From Brachybacterium halotolerans (GTDB taxonomy: Bacteria > Actinomycetota > Actinomycetes > Actinomycetales > Dermabacteraceae): a stretch of 64,000 nt of DNA. The notes under the pieces are model-generated. The model did not search any database. It saw only the letters and a list, made by a program, of their open reading frames with translations, and was not told the origin of the DNA. The position numbers were made by a program, and so were the translations under genes. This document shows positions 32,561 to 41,707 of this stretch, piece after piece; within the stretch, counting starts at the first letter, position 1; each line of letters starts with the position of its first letter. The stretch is from positions 62,001-126,000 of the forward strand of contig NZ_JAEDAJ010000009.1 of NCBI RefSeq assembly GCF_016623465.1, in the 5' to 3' direction.

Positions 32561-35500
32561 TCAGCGGCGGAAGCGGTTCCGGATCCTGCGCAGCGGACCG
32601 CCGCGTCCCGACGAGCGTCGGGCTCCGGCCGACCCGGACTCCGCGCGACTCTCATCTGCGCCGCCACGGCCGGCGGCGTGCGCACCGCTCTCCCCTGAGG
32701 GAGCCGTGTGCGCGGGGCCGGGAGCCCGGTGCGAGTTGGCCGAGGTGTCGGAACCGGACGACGCGTCGGCGCTCGGTGAGGCACCGTCGGCCGCCCCCTC
32801 CGGCGATGTGCCGTCGGCCGCCCCCTCCGTCGCGGCGCCGGCGGGCGCCTCGGCCGGCGAGGCCGGGGAGACCGGCGCAGATGCCGAGCCCGCTGCCGCC
32901 GGGACGCCGGCCGACCGAGTGGACGCCGCCGGGGCCGAGGCCGCAGTATCGGCCGCCGCCCCAGGATCATCCGTCGCGGTGCCCGGCCCGGACGACGGGG
33001 ACTCAGGACCCGACGAGCCCGACGCCGCTTCCGACGCCGTTTCCGCCGCCGTGCCCGACGCCGCGGGCGCAGACGCCGCGGGCGCACCCGCCGCGCCCGT
33101 CGTCGCGCCCGACGCCGCGGGCGCAGCCGCCGCGGCCGCCGCGCGCTCGCCGAGCTCCTTGGACTGCGCCTCGCGCTTGGCCTGGGCGTCGCGCTCCGCC
33201 GTCTCGCGACGATCGCGCTCGGCGGCCTCGCGACGCAGGCGGCGACGCTCGCCCGGGCCCTCGGTGAGCCGGTAGAGCACCGGCACGATCACCAGGGTGA
33301 GCAGGGTCGACGTGACCAGGCCGCCGATCACGACCACGGCCAGCGGCTGGGAGATGAAGCCGCCCTTGCCGGTGATGCCGAAGGCCATCGGCAGCAGCGC
33401 GAAGATCGTCGCCGCCGCGGTCATGAGGATCGGCCGCAGACGCTTGGCGGCGCCCACATGGATCGCCTCGTCCAGGGCCATGCCCCCGCGCCGGTACTGG
33501 TTGACCAGGTCGATGAGCACGATCGCGTTGGTGACCACGATGCCGACCAGCATCAGCAGGCCGATCATCGAGGGCAGCCCCAGCGGGACGCCGGTGAGGA
33601 CCAGCAGACCCAGCGCGCCGGTCGCCGCGAACGGGATCGACACCAGCAGCACGAGCGGCTGCACGAGGGACTTGAAGATCCACACCAGCAGCACGTACAC
33701 CAGCAGGATCGCCGCGAGCATCGCGATGCCCAGCTGGCCGAACGTCTCGTCGATGTCCGAGGCCGAGCCGCCGAGCGATGCCTTCACACCGCTGGGCAGG
33801 TCCGCGTCGTCGATCGCCTTCTGCGCCGCCTGGGAGACCGCGCCGACGTTGTCGCTCGAGGTCGGGGCGAGGGAGACGGTGACCGTCTCGACGTTGTCCT
33901 GCGTCGCGATCGAAGGCCGGGACTCCTCCTCGCTGACCTTCGCGACGTCCGTGAGCGGCAGGCCCTCGGCGAGGTCGAGGTCCTTGAGCTTCTTGAGCGT
34001 GGTGACGTCGTCCTTCTGCTCGACGTAGATGTCGAGGTCCTCGTCGTCCAGGGTGATGGTGCCGACGGAGCCGGGGTTCATCTTCTGGGCGACCAGGCCG
34101 ACGACGGTCTGCTCGGTGAGGCCCTTCTCGGCGGCCTTCTTGCGGTCGACGGTCACCACGGCGGTGGGCTGGTCGCCCTCGAGGTCGCTCGTGACCTCCT
34201 TGACGCCGCTGGGGGCCGGGTCGAGCTGGTCGAGGATGGCGTCGTTCGCCTTCTTGCGGTCCTCGGCCGTGGGCCCCGTGATCTGGATGTCCACGGTGCT
34301 GGAGCCGGTCGCCGACGTCATGTCGGCCGCCTCAACGTCCCCGGGGTCGGGGAGGTCCTGCAGGGTTCGGACCATCTTCGTCTGCAGCGCCTGCTGGTCG
34401 GAGTCGGCGTCGGTGGTGATCGAGAAGCTGATCTCGTTCTCCCCGCCGCCTCCGGCGCTGAAGCCGCCGCCGTCGCCGCCGGAGCCGATCGTGGTCTGCA
34501 CGGTCTCGACGCCGTCGAGATCCATGAGGGCCTTCTCGGAGTCCTTCGCCTTCTTCGAGGAGTCCGCCAGGCTCGTCCCGGCGGGGAGGGTCTGGGTGAT
34601 CGAGGCGATGTTCTGCCCGGTGTCGCCGAGGAAGTTGATCTTCAGCAGCGGCGTGAGGAACACGGTGCCCACGAGCACGAGGATCGCGACGGCGACCGTG
34701 ATCAGGCGCCGCGGCAGCGAGTTCAGGGTCAGGCGCAGCACGGGCGCGTAGAGGCGGTGGAGCCAGGTGCGCTCCTCGCGCGCCTCGGCGGCCTCGCGCA
34801 CCTTCGCGACCTGCGCCTCGTCGTCCGGATCATCCGGCACCGGCTGCTTCTTGGGCGGGCGCAGGAACCAGTACGCGAGCACCGGAACGATCGTGAGCGC
34901 GACCAGCAGCGAGCTGAGCATCGCGATCGCGACGGTGAGGGCGAACGGTCGGAACAGCTCCCCGGCCATGCCGGCGACGATCGCGATCGGCAGGAACACC
35001 ACCACGGTCGCGAGCGTCGAGGCGGTGATCGCGCCCGCGACCTCCTTGACCGCGTCCAGGATCGCCCGTCTGCGGGTCTTGCCGTAGGCCAGGTGTCTGG
35101 TGATGTTCTCGATGACCACGATCGAGTCGTCGACCACGCGGCCGATGGAGATCGTGAGCGCCGCCAGGGTCAGCATGTTCAGCGTGTAGCCCGTGACGAG
35201 CATGCCGATGAACGCGATGAGCAGCGAGGTCGGGATCGAGATCGCGGTGACGAGCGTCGGACGCAGGCGCCGCAGGAACAGCAGGATCACGCCGACGGCC
35301 ATGACCAGGCCCAGCAGACCCTCCTCGGCGAGGGACACGATCGACTCGCGGATGAACGGCGCCTGGTCGAAGACCACGTCGCTCTTCGCGTCGCCGCCGA
35401 CCTCGGCCAGAGTGCTGTCGAGCTTGGAGGAGACATCCTTGGAGATGTCCACGACGTTGCCGTCCGAGGTCGCGGTCACCATCATCACGAGCGACTCGCG

Positions 35501-36559
35501 GCCGTTGGTGCGGGAGATCGAGGTGGGATCCTCGGTGGTCTCCTCGACCTTCGCGACGTCGCCCAGGGTGCTGACCTCCTGCTGACCCTGCTGGCCAGCC
35601 TGGCCCGACTGGCCCTGCTGACCCGACTGGTCCTGGCCCGACTGGCCCTGGTCGGTCGCGGCGCCCTGGTCGGCGCCCGCCTGGCCCTGCTGGCCCGCCT
35701 GACCCTGCTGACCCGACTGGCCTGCGGCGTCGCCGCCGGACGCGCCGTCGCTCGACCCGTCGGCCGATCCGCCGGAGGCACCGGAGGAGTCCGACGAGCC
35801 GGAGGACGCACCCTGCGAACTGGGCATGACGACCATGCCCTTGAGGTCGTCGATGCTGGTCATCTCGTGGCCGATGACCACGTCGATGCTCTGCTTCTTG
35901 TCGGTCACGCTGCCGCCGGGCAGGGAGAGGCCGTTCGCGTCGAGCGCCGTGGAGATGTCGTCGTCGGTGAGGCCGCGCTTCTTCATCTCGTCCTCGTCGG
36001 GCGTGATGCGCACGATCTTCTCGGGCGCACCGATCACCGCGACGGAGGAGACGCCGTCCACGCGCTCGAGCTCCGGGGTGACGCTCGTGTCGAGGCGGTC
36101 GGCGAGCTCGGACGGGTTCAGATCGGAGGAGACCGACAGCACCACGGCCGGCAGATCGCTCGTGCCGCCGGAGATGACCTGCGGGTCCGCGCCCTCGGGC
36201 AGCTGGTCGTCGATGCGCCCGATCGCGGCGTCGACCTGGTTGGTCGCGCGTGCGGTGTCGGTGCCGTAGGTGAGCTCGACGGTCACCACCGAGACGCCCG
36301 CCTGGGAGGACGACGAGGTCTTCTCGACGTCCTCGATGCCGGTGACCGCCTGTTCGACGGGCTTGCTGATCTGCTTCTGCACCTGCTCCGAGGAGGCCCC
36401 CGGCGAGGTGGTCATCACCTGGATCTGCGGGAGCGAGACGGAGGGGATCAGCTCCTGACGCATGGTCGTCATCGCGAAGATCCCGATGATCGAGACGGCG
36501 ATGCAGACCAGCGCGATGAACGGGCGATTGTTCAGGCTGAGCTTGGCCAGACGGTTCAT
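32561..36559 (-). CDS. RND-superfamily efflux permease with Gln/Gly-rich insert and long disordered tail
   Basis: Proton-driven exporter of the AcrB/HAE1-like RND group (1332 aa). Helix 4 carries the proton-relay pair in GRVVDDSIVVIENI, and two sets of helices flank large extracytoplasmic loops as expected. ATG 36559 follows AGGAGACTC. Two oddities: residues 248-328 of the first loop are a Ser/Gly- then Gln/Gly-rich insertion (SGQQGQAGQQGQAG and so on), and residues about 1101-1332 are a charged then Ala/Ser/Pro-rich cytoplasmic tail ending in basic residues. No adaptor (membrane fusion) protein gene adjoins, as usual for monoderm bacteria. Substrate unknown. Confidence 0.92.
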   Translation of the reverse strand: MNRLAKLSLNNRPFIALVCIAVSIIGIFAMTTMRQELIPSVSLPQIQVMTTSPGASSEQVQKQISKPVEQAVTGIEDVEKTSSSSQAGVSVVTVELTYGTDTARATNQVDAAIGRIDDQLPEGADPQVISGGTSDLPAVVLSVSSDLNPSELADRLDTSVTPELERVDGVSSVAVIGAPEKIVRITPDEDEMKKRGLTDDDISTALDANGLSLPGGSVTDKKQSIDVVIGHEMTSIDDLKGMVVMPSSQGASSGSSDSSGASGGSADGSSDGASGGDAAGQSGQQGQAGQQGQAGADQGAATDQGQSGQDQSGQQGQSGQAGQQGQQEVSTLGDVAKVEETTEDPTSISRTNGRESLVMMVTATSDGNVVDISKDVSSKLDSTLAEVGGDAKSDVVFDQAPFIRESIVSLAEEGLLGLVMAVGVILLFLRRLRPTLVTAISIPTSLLIAFIGMLVTGYTLNMLTLAALTISIGRVVDDSIVVIENITRHLAYGKTRRRAILDAVKEVAGAITASTLATVVVFLPIAIVAGMAGELFRPFALTVAIAMLSSLLVALTIVPVLAYWFLRPPKKQPVPDDPDDEAQVAKVREAAEAREERTWLHRLYAPVLRLTLNSLPRRLITVAVAILVLVGTVFLTPLLKINFLGDTGQNIASITQTLPAGTSLADSSKKAKDSEKALMDLDGVETVQTTIGSGGDGGGFSAGGGGENEISFSITTDADSDQQALQTKMVRTLQDLPDPGDVEAADMTSATGSSTVDIQITGPTAEDRKKANDAILDQLDPAPSGVKEVTSDLEGDQPTAVVTVDRKKAAEKGLTEQTVVGLVAQKMNPGSVGTITLDDEDLDIYVEQKDDVTTLKKLKDLDLAEGLPLTDVAKVSEEESRPSIATQDNVETVTVSLAPTSSDNVGAVSQAAQKAIDDADLPSGVKASLGGSASDIDETFGQLGIAMLAAILLVYVLLVWIFKSLVQPLVLLVSIPFAATGALGLLVLTGVPLGLPSMIGLLMLVGIVVTNAIVLIDLVNQYRRGGMALDEAIHVGAAKRLRPILMTAAATIFALLPMAFGITGKGGFISQPLAVVVIGGLVTSTLLTLVIVPVLYRLTEGPGERRRLRREAAERDRRETAERDAQAKREAQSKELGERAAAAAAAPAASGATTGAAGAPAASAPAASGTAAETASEAASGSSGPESPSSGPGTATDDPGAAADTAASAPAASTRSAGVPAAAGSASAPVSPASPAEAPAGAATEGAADGTSPEGAADGASPSADASSGSDTSANSHRAPGPAHTAPSGESGAHAAGRGGADESRAESGSAGARRSSGRGGPLRRIRNRFRR

Positions 36560-36729
36560 GAGTCTCCTGGGCCGATGGGCCGGGACGGTCGAGCGGGGCG
36601 TGCGGACTCGGCCGACGCGAGGCGGCCATCCTCGGGCATTCGACCACAGGTCGGACATCCCGAGCATCAGCCGAAGGTCGGAGCATCGGGTGTGATCCGC
36701 GCCCCGCCCGTCGACCCTGCGGCCCCTGG

Positions 36730-36735
36730 CACGAT
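36730..36735 (+). promoter_or_regulatory. -10-like CACGAT before the MATE gene
   Basis: CACGAT ends 6 nt before GTG 36742, which has no ribosome binding site. It fits the leaderless pattern, with a weaker hexamer. Confidence 0.35.
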
Positions 36736-36741
36736 GGATGC

Positions 36742-38154
36742 GTGCCCGACCCCTCGCCTGATCTTCCCCCCGACTCCTCCTCCGCCTCCTCGCGCGACTC
36801 CTCCCCCGCGCGGCCGCCCGAGCCCTCGCCCGCGGCGGCGCGGCGCTCGGTCGACCGCGAGATCCTGCGCCTCGCGCTGCCCTCGCTGGGCGCGCTCATC
36901 GCCGAGCCGCTGTTCGTCATCACCGACTCCGCGTTCATCGCGCGGGTCTCGACGACGTCGCTGGCCGGGCTCGGCCTCGCCTCGACCGTGCTGACGACGG
37001 TCGTCGGACTCTCCGTGTTCCTCGCCTACTCGACGACCGCGGCGGTCGCGCGGGCCGTCGGCGCGGGGCGCATGCGCGAGGCCATCGCCCGCGGGGTCGA
37101 CGCCGCCTGGCTCGCCCTGATGATCGGCGCGGGCTGCCTGCTCCTGCTGGTGGTCGGAGGCCCGGTGCTGCTCCCGCTGTTCGGGGCGGGGGCCGACGTC
37201 ACCGCCGAGGCCGCCGTCTACCTGCGGATCTCCGCGCTCGGCCTGCCCGCGATGCTCTCGGTGCAGGCGACCACGGGCCTGATCCGAGGGCTCCAGGACG
37301 CGCGCCTCCCGCTCGTCGTGGCCGTGGGCGGAGCGCTGCTGAACATCCCCCTGAACGCCGTGCTGATCTTCGGCCTGGGCCTGGGGATCGCCGGCAGCGC
37401 GACGGGCACGGTGATCAGCCAGTGGCTGATGGCCGGTGTGCTGCTGGGCGTGGTGGTGCGCCATGCGCGGCGCGAGGGCGTGGCGCTGCGGCCGCATCTG
37501 GGCTCGGTCGCCGCGACCGGCCGCGAGTCCTTCCCGATGCTCGTGCGCACGCTGAGCCTGCGCATCGTCACCCTCGTCACCGTGCTCGTCGCGGCGCGGC
37601 TCGGCGCGGTGCAGCTGGCCGCCCACCAGCTCGCGAGCACTGTTTTCATGCTGCTGTCCCTCGCGCTCGACGCTCTGGCGATCGCTGGCCAGGCCCTCAC
37701 CGGCAGACACCTGGGCGCGGCCGATACCACGACGGTCCACGCCGTGACCAGCCGCCTCACCCGGTGGGGCGTGGGCGGCGGGGCCGTGGTCGGTGTGGTG
37801 CTGCTCGCGGCGAGCTACGTGGTGCCGTCCTGGTTCAGCCCCGACCCGGCCGTGCAGGAGAGCCTGCGCGCGGCGCTGTGGGTGCTGGTCATCGCCCAGC
37901 CCGTCGCGGGCTACGTGTTCGTGCTCGACGGCGTCCTCATGGGCGCGGGCGACGCCCCTTACCTGGCCCGCGCGGGGATGCTCACGATGCTCGCCGTGAT
38001 GCCCGGCGCGATCGTCGTCTGGTTCTGGGCGCCGGCGGGTCCGCTGGGACTGGCCGCCCTCTGGGGCGCCACGAACCTGCTGTTCATGGTCGCCCGCGCC
38101 GTCGCCCTCGGGGTCCGCGTGCGCGGGGACGCCTGGATGCGCACGGGGGCGTAG
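36742..38154 (+). CDS. MATE-family multidrug/DinF-like exporter
   Basis: A 470-aa twelve-helix exporter driven by an ion gradient. The opening REILRLALPSLGALIAEPLFVITDSAFIARV (in outline) and the mirrored second half NIPLNAVLIFGLGLGIAGSATGTVISQW match the DinF branch of MATE. Residues 1-35 are a Ser/Pro-rich disordered leader. It is divergent from the RND gene across 182 nt and converges on the 1015-aa membrane protein, with a 30-bp palindrome between. Substrate unknown. Confidence 0.92.
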   Translation: MPDPSPDLPPDSSSASSRDSSPARPPEPSPAAARRSVDREILRLALPSLGALIAEPLFVITDSAFIARVSTTSLAGLGLASTVLTTVVGLSVFLAYSTTAAVARAVGAGRMREAIARGVDAAWLALMIGAGCLLLLVVGGPVLLPLFGAGADVTAEAAVYLRISALGLPAMLSVQATTGLIRGLQDARLPLVVAVGGALLNIPLNAVLIFGLGLGIAGSATGTVISQWLMAGVLLGVVVRHARREGVALRPHLGSVAATGRESFPMLVRTLSLRIVTLVTVLVAARLGAVQLAAHQLASTVFMLLSLALDALAIAGQALTGRHLGAADTTTVHAVTSRLTRWGVGGGAVVGVVLLAASYVVPSWFSPDPAVQESLRAALWVLVIAQPVAGYVFVLDGVLMGAGDAPYLARAGMLTMLAVMPGAIVVWFWAPAGPLGLAALWGATNLLFMVARAVALGVRVRGDAWMRTGA

Positions 38155-38240
38155 GGCGGCACGGATCCGGCGCGGGCGCGCACGGTGCGCGGCGCGCACC
38201 GAGGACCCCGCCGTGCCCCACGTGCCCTGCGGGAACACGC

Positions 38241-38301
38241 GACGATGACCAGGATCTATGACAGGAACGGGCCGTTCCTGTCATAGATCCTGGTCATCGT
38301 C
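38241..38301. terminator. Perfect 30-bp palindrome between convergent genes
   Basis: Arms 38241-38270 and 38272-38301 are exact complements about a single G. In the cell a small loop would form at the GGGCC centre. It could terminate both the MATE gene and the membrane protein gene. Confidence 0.7.
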
Positions 38302-38368
38302 AGGCGCAGGGGCCGGGGCCGACGGGCCGACGGGCTGGCGGGCCTGCGGGCCGACGGACCGCGGGGGC

Positions 38369-41300
38369 TCAGTACTCGCTGTACTGGACGGAGAGCTTCC
38401 CGTCGTCGTCCACGGTGACCGCGCCCGAGACCGTGATCGAGCTGTCGCTCGTCTCGTCGGTCGGCTTCTCGTCGTCCAGGAACGGCTCCTGCTTGTATGA
38501 GTAGACGGCGGAGCCGGCGTCCTCGTACCCGGTCGAGAAGTACCAGCCGTCCTCCTCCTCGACGGTGACCGTCGGGTAGTCCTCGATCTTCCACGAGCCG
38601 GAGTCGTCCACCTGGTCGTAGACGTACGCCTCGAAGGGGCAGTCCTCGGGAGCGGCGTCCTTGCTCGTGGCGCACTCGTCGATCCTGGCGTTCACCTGCT
38701 TCTGGACCTCCTTCAGACCTGCCTCGGAGAGCTGGTAGAAGGGGCTCGCGTAGGTGTCCTCGTCGCCGCTCGGCTCGACGAGCACCGGCACCTCGCTGTC
38801 CGTCACGGTGACGAGATCGGAGGCGGCGGGCAGCGACACGGTGTACGTGCCGGGCAGCGCCGGCAGGTCCACGTAGCCCGGCGACAGGTCCAGGTCGGAG
38901 ACGTCGACCTCCTGATCGTTCACGAGGATCGTGGACGTGCCCTGGTCGACCACGAGCCGGAGCGTCGAGTACTCGACGGCGCCCAGCCGCCACGACGGGA
39001 AGACGACGGCGGAGCGGCCCGCGCGCTCGACCGTGAAGGTCCGCTCGCTGGTGACGCCATCCTGCGTGATGCGTGCGGTGACCTGCGCGGATCCGTCGTC
39101 CTGCCGGTCGGTGGCCGTGATCTCGTGGGAGTCCGGACGCTGCGCCGCCGCGCCTGCGATCTCATCGGTCAGCAGCACCTGCTGAGCGGTGGGCACGTTC
39201 GCGGGCGCCAGCTCGGACGCCTGCGAGGCCGAGCCGTCCTCGAGGGCGGAGAGGTAGGCGTCCACGCTCTTCTCCGGTGCGTAGACGGTCCGGGCGATCA
39301 CGTTGTACGCGATGACGAGGCCGACGACCAGGACGCAGATCGCGCCGGCTCCGGCGAACCCGGCGATGAGGCGGCGCCGCGCCTTCTTCGAGAGCGGGCG
39401 TCGTTCCTGGGTCCCGGGCGCCGATCCCGACATGTCCACGGTCGTCGCGCCGCCGGCGGCGGCACCGCCGGCGAGGCCGGTCGCTGCACCAGCGGCGAGC
39501 CCGGTCGCTGCACCACCGCCGAGCGCGGCACTCCCGAACGGGGCGCCGGCCGGAACACCGGTCGGGGCACCGGTCGCGGTTCCCTCGGCGACTCCCGTCG
39601 CCGGGCTGCCGGGGCCGTTGGCGCCGGCAGACGCGTCGGCAGGCGCCAGGGGCCGGCGGAACCAGGAGAGCGCGCGGCGCGACAGAACGGGGACCAGCAG
39701 CGGGGCGAAGAACCGCGAGAGCACCTCGACGATCACCCCGGCCAGCAGCGCGAGGAACGGCGTCCACCAGGCGAGGCCGACGGAGCCGGACATCTGCTCG
39801 CCGCCGCCGAAGAATCCGCCCTCCACACCGACGGACACGGAGACCCGTGCCAGCACGAGCAGCACGATCCCGCCGGCGAAGTAGACCACAGGGAGCGCGG
39901 CCCAGGAGACGACGAGGGCGATGATGTTCCCGGGCACGATGCGCCGGCCGTGGTTCCACGGCAGCGAGACCACCAGCAGCACGCCGATCCCCACCAGGAT
40001 CGTGATCAGCCACGCGTACCAGGGCAGGTCGAAGACCGTAGCGCGGCCTGTGAAGCTCGAGGACGGCAGGAACTCGCCGAGGAGGTCGGGAGCGTTCGCC
40101 TTCGCCGTGAGCGAGGACAGCAGCGGCAGCCCGGTGAGCGCCGCGATCATCTGGCCGCCGAGCAGCGGCAGCAGGAGCACGAGCACGAAGACCGGCGGCT
40201 GCTTCCCGTCCGCGAGCGCCTGGATCGTGGTGCCGATGGCGCCGAGGACCCCGAGTGCGATGCCGATGACGAGCGCGTGGACGACGGCGAGCTTCGCAGC
40301 GGCCGGCAGGTCCGCGACCAGCGGCCACCAGGCCCAGCGTGCGCGCCGGCTCATCCGGCCGAGCCCGATCGCGAGGGTGATCAGCAGCAGCGAGCCGAAG
40401 AACGCATCGAAGCCCGCGGCGTGCACACGCAGGGAGAAGCCCTCGTCGAGCGGGACGGGCTGGGCGAGGACGAGGGCCGCGAGCACCGTGAACAGTGCGG
40501 TGGCGATGCCCGTGATCAGCGCGCTGACCCAGATGCCGAGGAGCCCCGTGCTGCGTCCGCGCTGGACGAAGCGGCCTCCGTAGAAGGCCAGCAGCACCAT
40601 CACGAGCGTGACGACGAACGGGAGCAGCCGCACGGAGGCCCGCAGGGCGACCCCCTCGAACTCCGCGTGCGTCCCCCAGGAGCCGAAGGATGCCATCGCG
40701 ACCAGCTGGAACGGCATGCGCACGATCATCGCGATCCCGCTCAGCGCGCCCTCGGGGTCGATGCCCGCGGAGTCCAGCTCGTCGCCGACCTCCCCGGTGC
40801 CCGCGGCTCCCACAGCCATCGCCGCCGCCGAGAGCAGCACCGCGACCAGCGAGGTGAGGAGCGCGCCGACATAGGCGACGCCGCCCACCGCGAGCGACCG
40901 CAGGGGGCTCTCCAGCCCCGCTCCCCGCAGCGTCGCGACCACCTGCTCCGTGCTCATCGACGACGAGGCGGTCGGCATCGCCTGCGGCCCGGCGGCCGCG
41001 GGCGATCCCTGGCCCGGGGCCGACGGCGACCCCTGGGCGGGGGCCGCGGGCGACTCCTGCCCGGGCGCCGCTCCGACGGGTGAGGCGGGTGCCGGCGATC
41101 CGGCGGAGGCCGAGGCCTGCTGCTGGTCGGTGCCCGCCGGGCCGTCGGCGGACCGGGTCGGGTCCTGCCCGGGCGCCGCTCCGACGGGTGAGGCGGGTGC
41201 CGGCGATCCGGCGGAGGCCGAGGCCTGCTGCTGGTCGGTGCCCGCCGGGCCGTCGGCGGACCGGGTCGGGTCCTGCCCGTACGAGCCGTACGAGCCGTAC

Positions 41301-41416
41301 GAATAGTCGGTGGTGCGCTGCTCGCCCTCGGGCGGGTTCGCGGCGGTGTGCTCAGGCGGCTGCGCGGACGGCGTCGTGCCGTCGGGCGCGGACGTGCCGT
41401 CATCGGGCGTCGTCAT
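38369..41416 (-). CDS. Large multi-domain membrane protein with extracytoplasmic C-terminal domains
   Basis: A 1015-aa protein of unknown function. Residues 1-155 are disordered, with SYGSYGSYG and then two perfect 36-residue repeats (48-83 and 84-119). About nine hydrophobic helices follow (175-575). A second Ala/Gly/Thr-rich linker (590-670) leads to a basic stretch and a last helix (685-707). The rest (710-1015) is outside and recalls the TcaA/YvbJ layout: a short helical unit SVDAYLSALEDGSASQASEL, then beta-rich domains with one Cys pair (ECATSKDAAPEDC). ATG 41416 has GAGGGGA upstream. Possible roles are cell-envelope sensing or assembly; this is inference. Confidence 0.72.
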   Translation of the reverse strand: MTTPDDGTSAPDGTTPSAQPPEHTAANPPEGEQRTTDYSYGSYGSYGQDPTRSADGPAGTDQQQASASAGSPAPASPVGAAPGQDPTRSADGPAGTDQQQASASAGSPAPASPVGAAPGQESPAAPAQGSPSAPGQGSPAAAGPQAMPTASSSMSTEQVVATLRGAGLESPLRSLAVGGVAYVGALLTSLVAVLLSAAAMAVGAAGTGEVGDELDSAGIDPEGALSGIAMIVRMPFQLVAMASFGSWGTHAEFEGVALRASVRLLPFVVTLVMVLLAFYGGRFVQRGRSTGLLGIWVSALITGIATALFTVLAALVLAQPVPLDEGFSLRVHAAGFDAFFGSLLLITLAIGLGRMSRRARWAWWPLVADLPAAAKLAVVHALVIGIALGVLGAIGTTIQALADGKQPPVFVLVLLLPLLGGQMIAALTGLPLLSSLTAKANAPDLLGEFLPSSSFTGRATVFDLPWYAWLITILVGIGVLLVVSLPWNHGRRIVPGNIIALVVSWAALPVVYFAGGIVLLVLARVSVSVGVEGGFFGGGEQMSGSVGLAWWTPFLALLAGVIVEVLSRFFAPLLVPVLSRRALSWFRRPLAPADASAGANGPGSPATGVAEGTATGAPTGVPAGAPFGSAALGGGAATGLAAGAATGLAGGAAAGGATTVDMSGSAPGTQERRPLSKKARRRLIAGFAGAGAICVLVVGLVIAYNVIARTVYAPEKSVDAYLSALEDGSASQASELAPANVPTAQQVLLTDEIAGAAAQRPDSHEITATDRQDDGSAQVTARITQDGVTSERTFTVERAGRSAVVFPSWRLGAVEYSTLRLVVDQGTSTILVNDQEVDVSDLDLSPGYVDLPALPGTYTVSLPAASDLVTVTDSEVPVLVEPSGDEDTYASPFYQLSEAGLKEVQKQVNARIDECATSKDAAPEDCPFEAYVYDQVDDSGSWKIEDYPTVTVEEEDGWYFSTGYEDAGSAVYSYKQEPFLDDEKPTDETSDSSITVSGAVTVDDDGKLSVQYSEY
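41056..41271. repeat. Perfect 108-bp tandem duplication inside the membrane protein gene
   Basis: Units begin at 41056 and 41164; a 9-nt partial third unit starts at 41272. The units appear identical and encode 36 residues each. Confidence 0.85.
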
Positions 41417-41534
41417 CGGAAGGTCCCCTCGTGCTGATCCGTGGTGTGCAGGATCGGATCCCGCCCGCACCGCTCGCGCCCACCATGAGGAGCCGATGAT
41501 CAGGGTCCGTGCGGGAGATCTTCACCCTGTTCTC

Positions 41535-41540
41535 AGATTA
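41535..41540 (-). promoter_or_regulatory. Possible -10 TAATCT for the large membrane protein gene
   Basis: Reverse-strand TAATCT lies about 120 nt upstream of ATG 41416. No good -35 box is seen. Confidence 0.3.
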
Positions 41541-41570
41541 GCCCCGCCCACCCACAGATCCAGGGAAATC

Positions 41571-41690
41571 CCGACGTGCGGACGCCCGATTTCCGGGCGC
41601 CCAATCCCGGGGCGCACGAATTCCGGGCACCCGATCTCCCGGCGCTCGATCTTCGGGCGACCGCATATCGGACGCTCGATCTTCGGGCGA
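41571..41690. repeat. Eight 15-bp degenerate tandem repeats downstream of metE
   Basis: Units of exactly 15 bp from 41571; theme CCGATYTCCGGGCGC. The units at 41646 and 41676 are identical (TCGATCTTCGGGCGA). The array ends 17 nt from the metE stop codon. Confidence 0.75.
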
Positions 41691-41707
41691 CCGCGCGGCC
41701 CGCCCCG

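Noticed and set aside
41571-41690. CRISPR array or pentapeptide-repeat protein
   Set aside because: Units are contiguous 15-mers with no spacers, and the + strand frame simply runs on antisense through metE, a certain gene.
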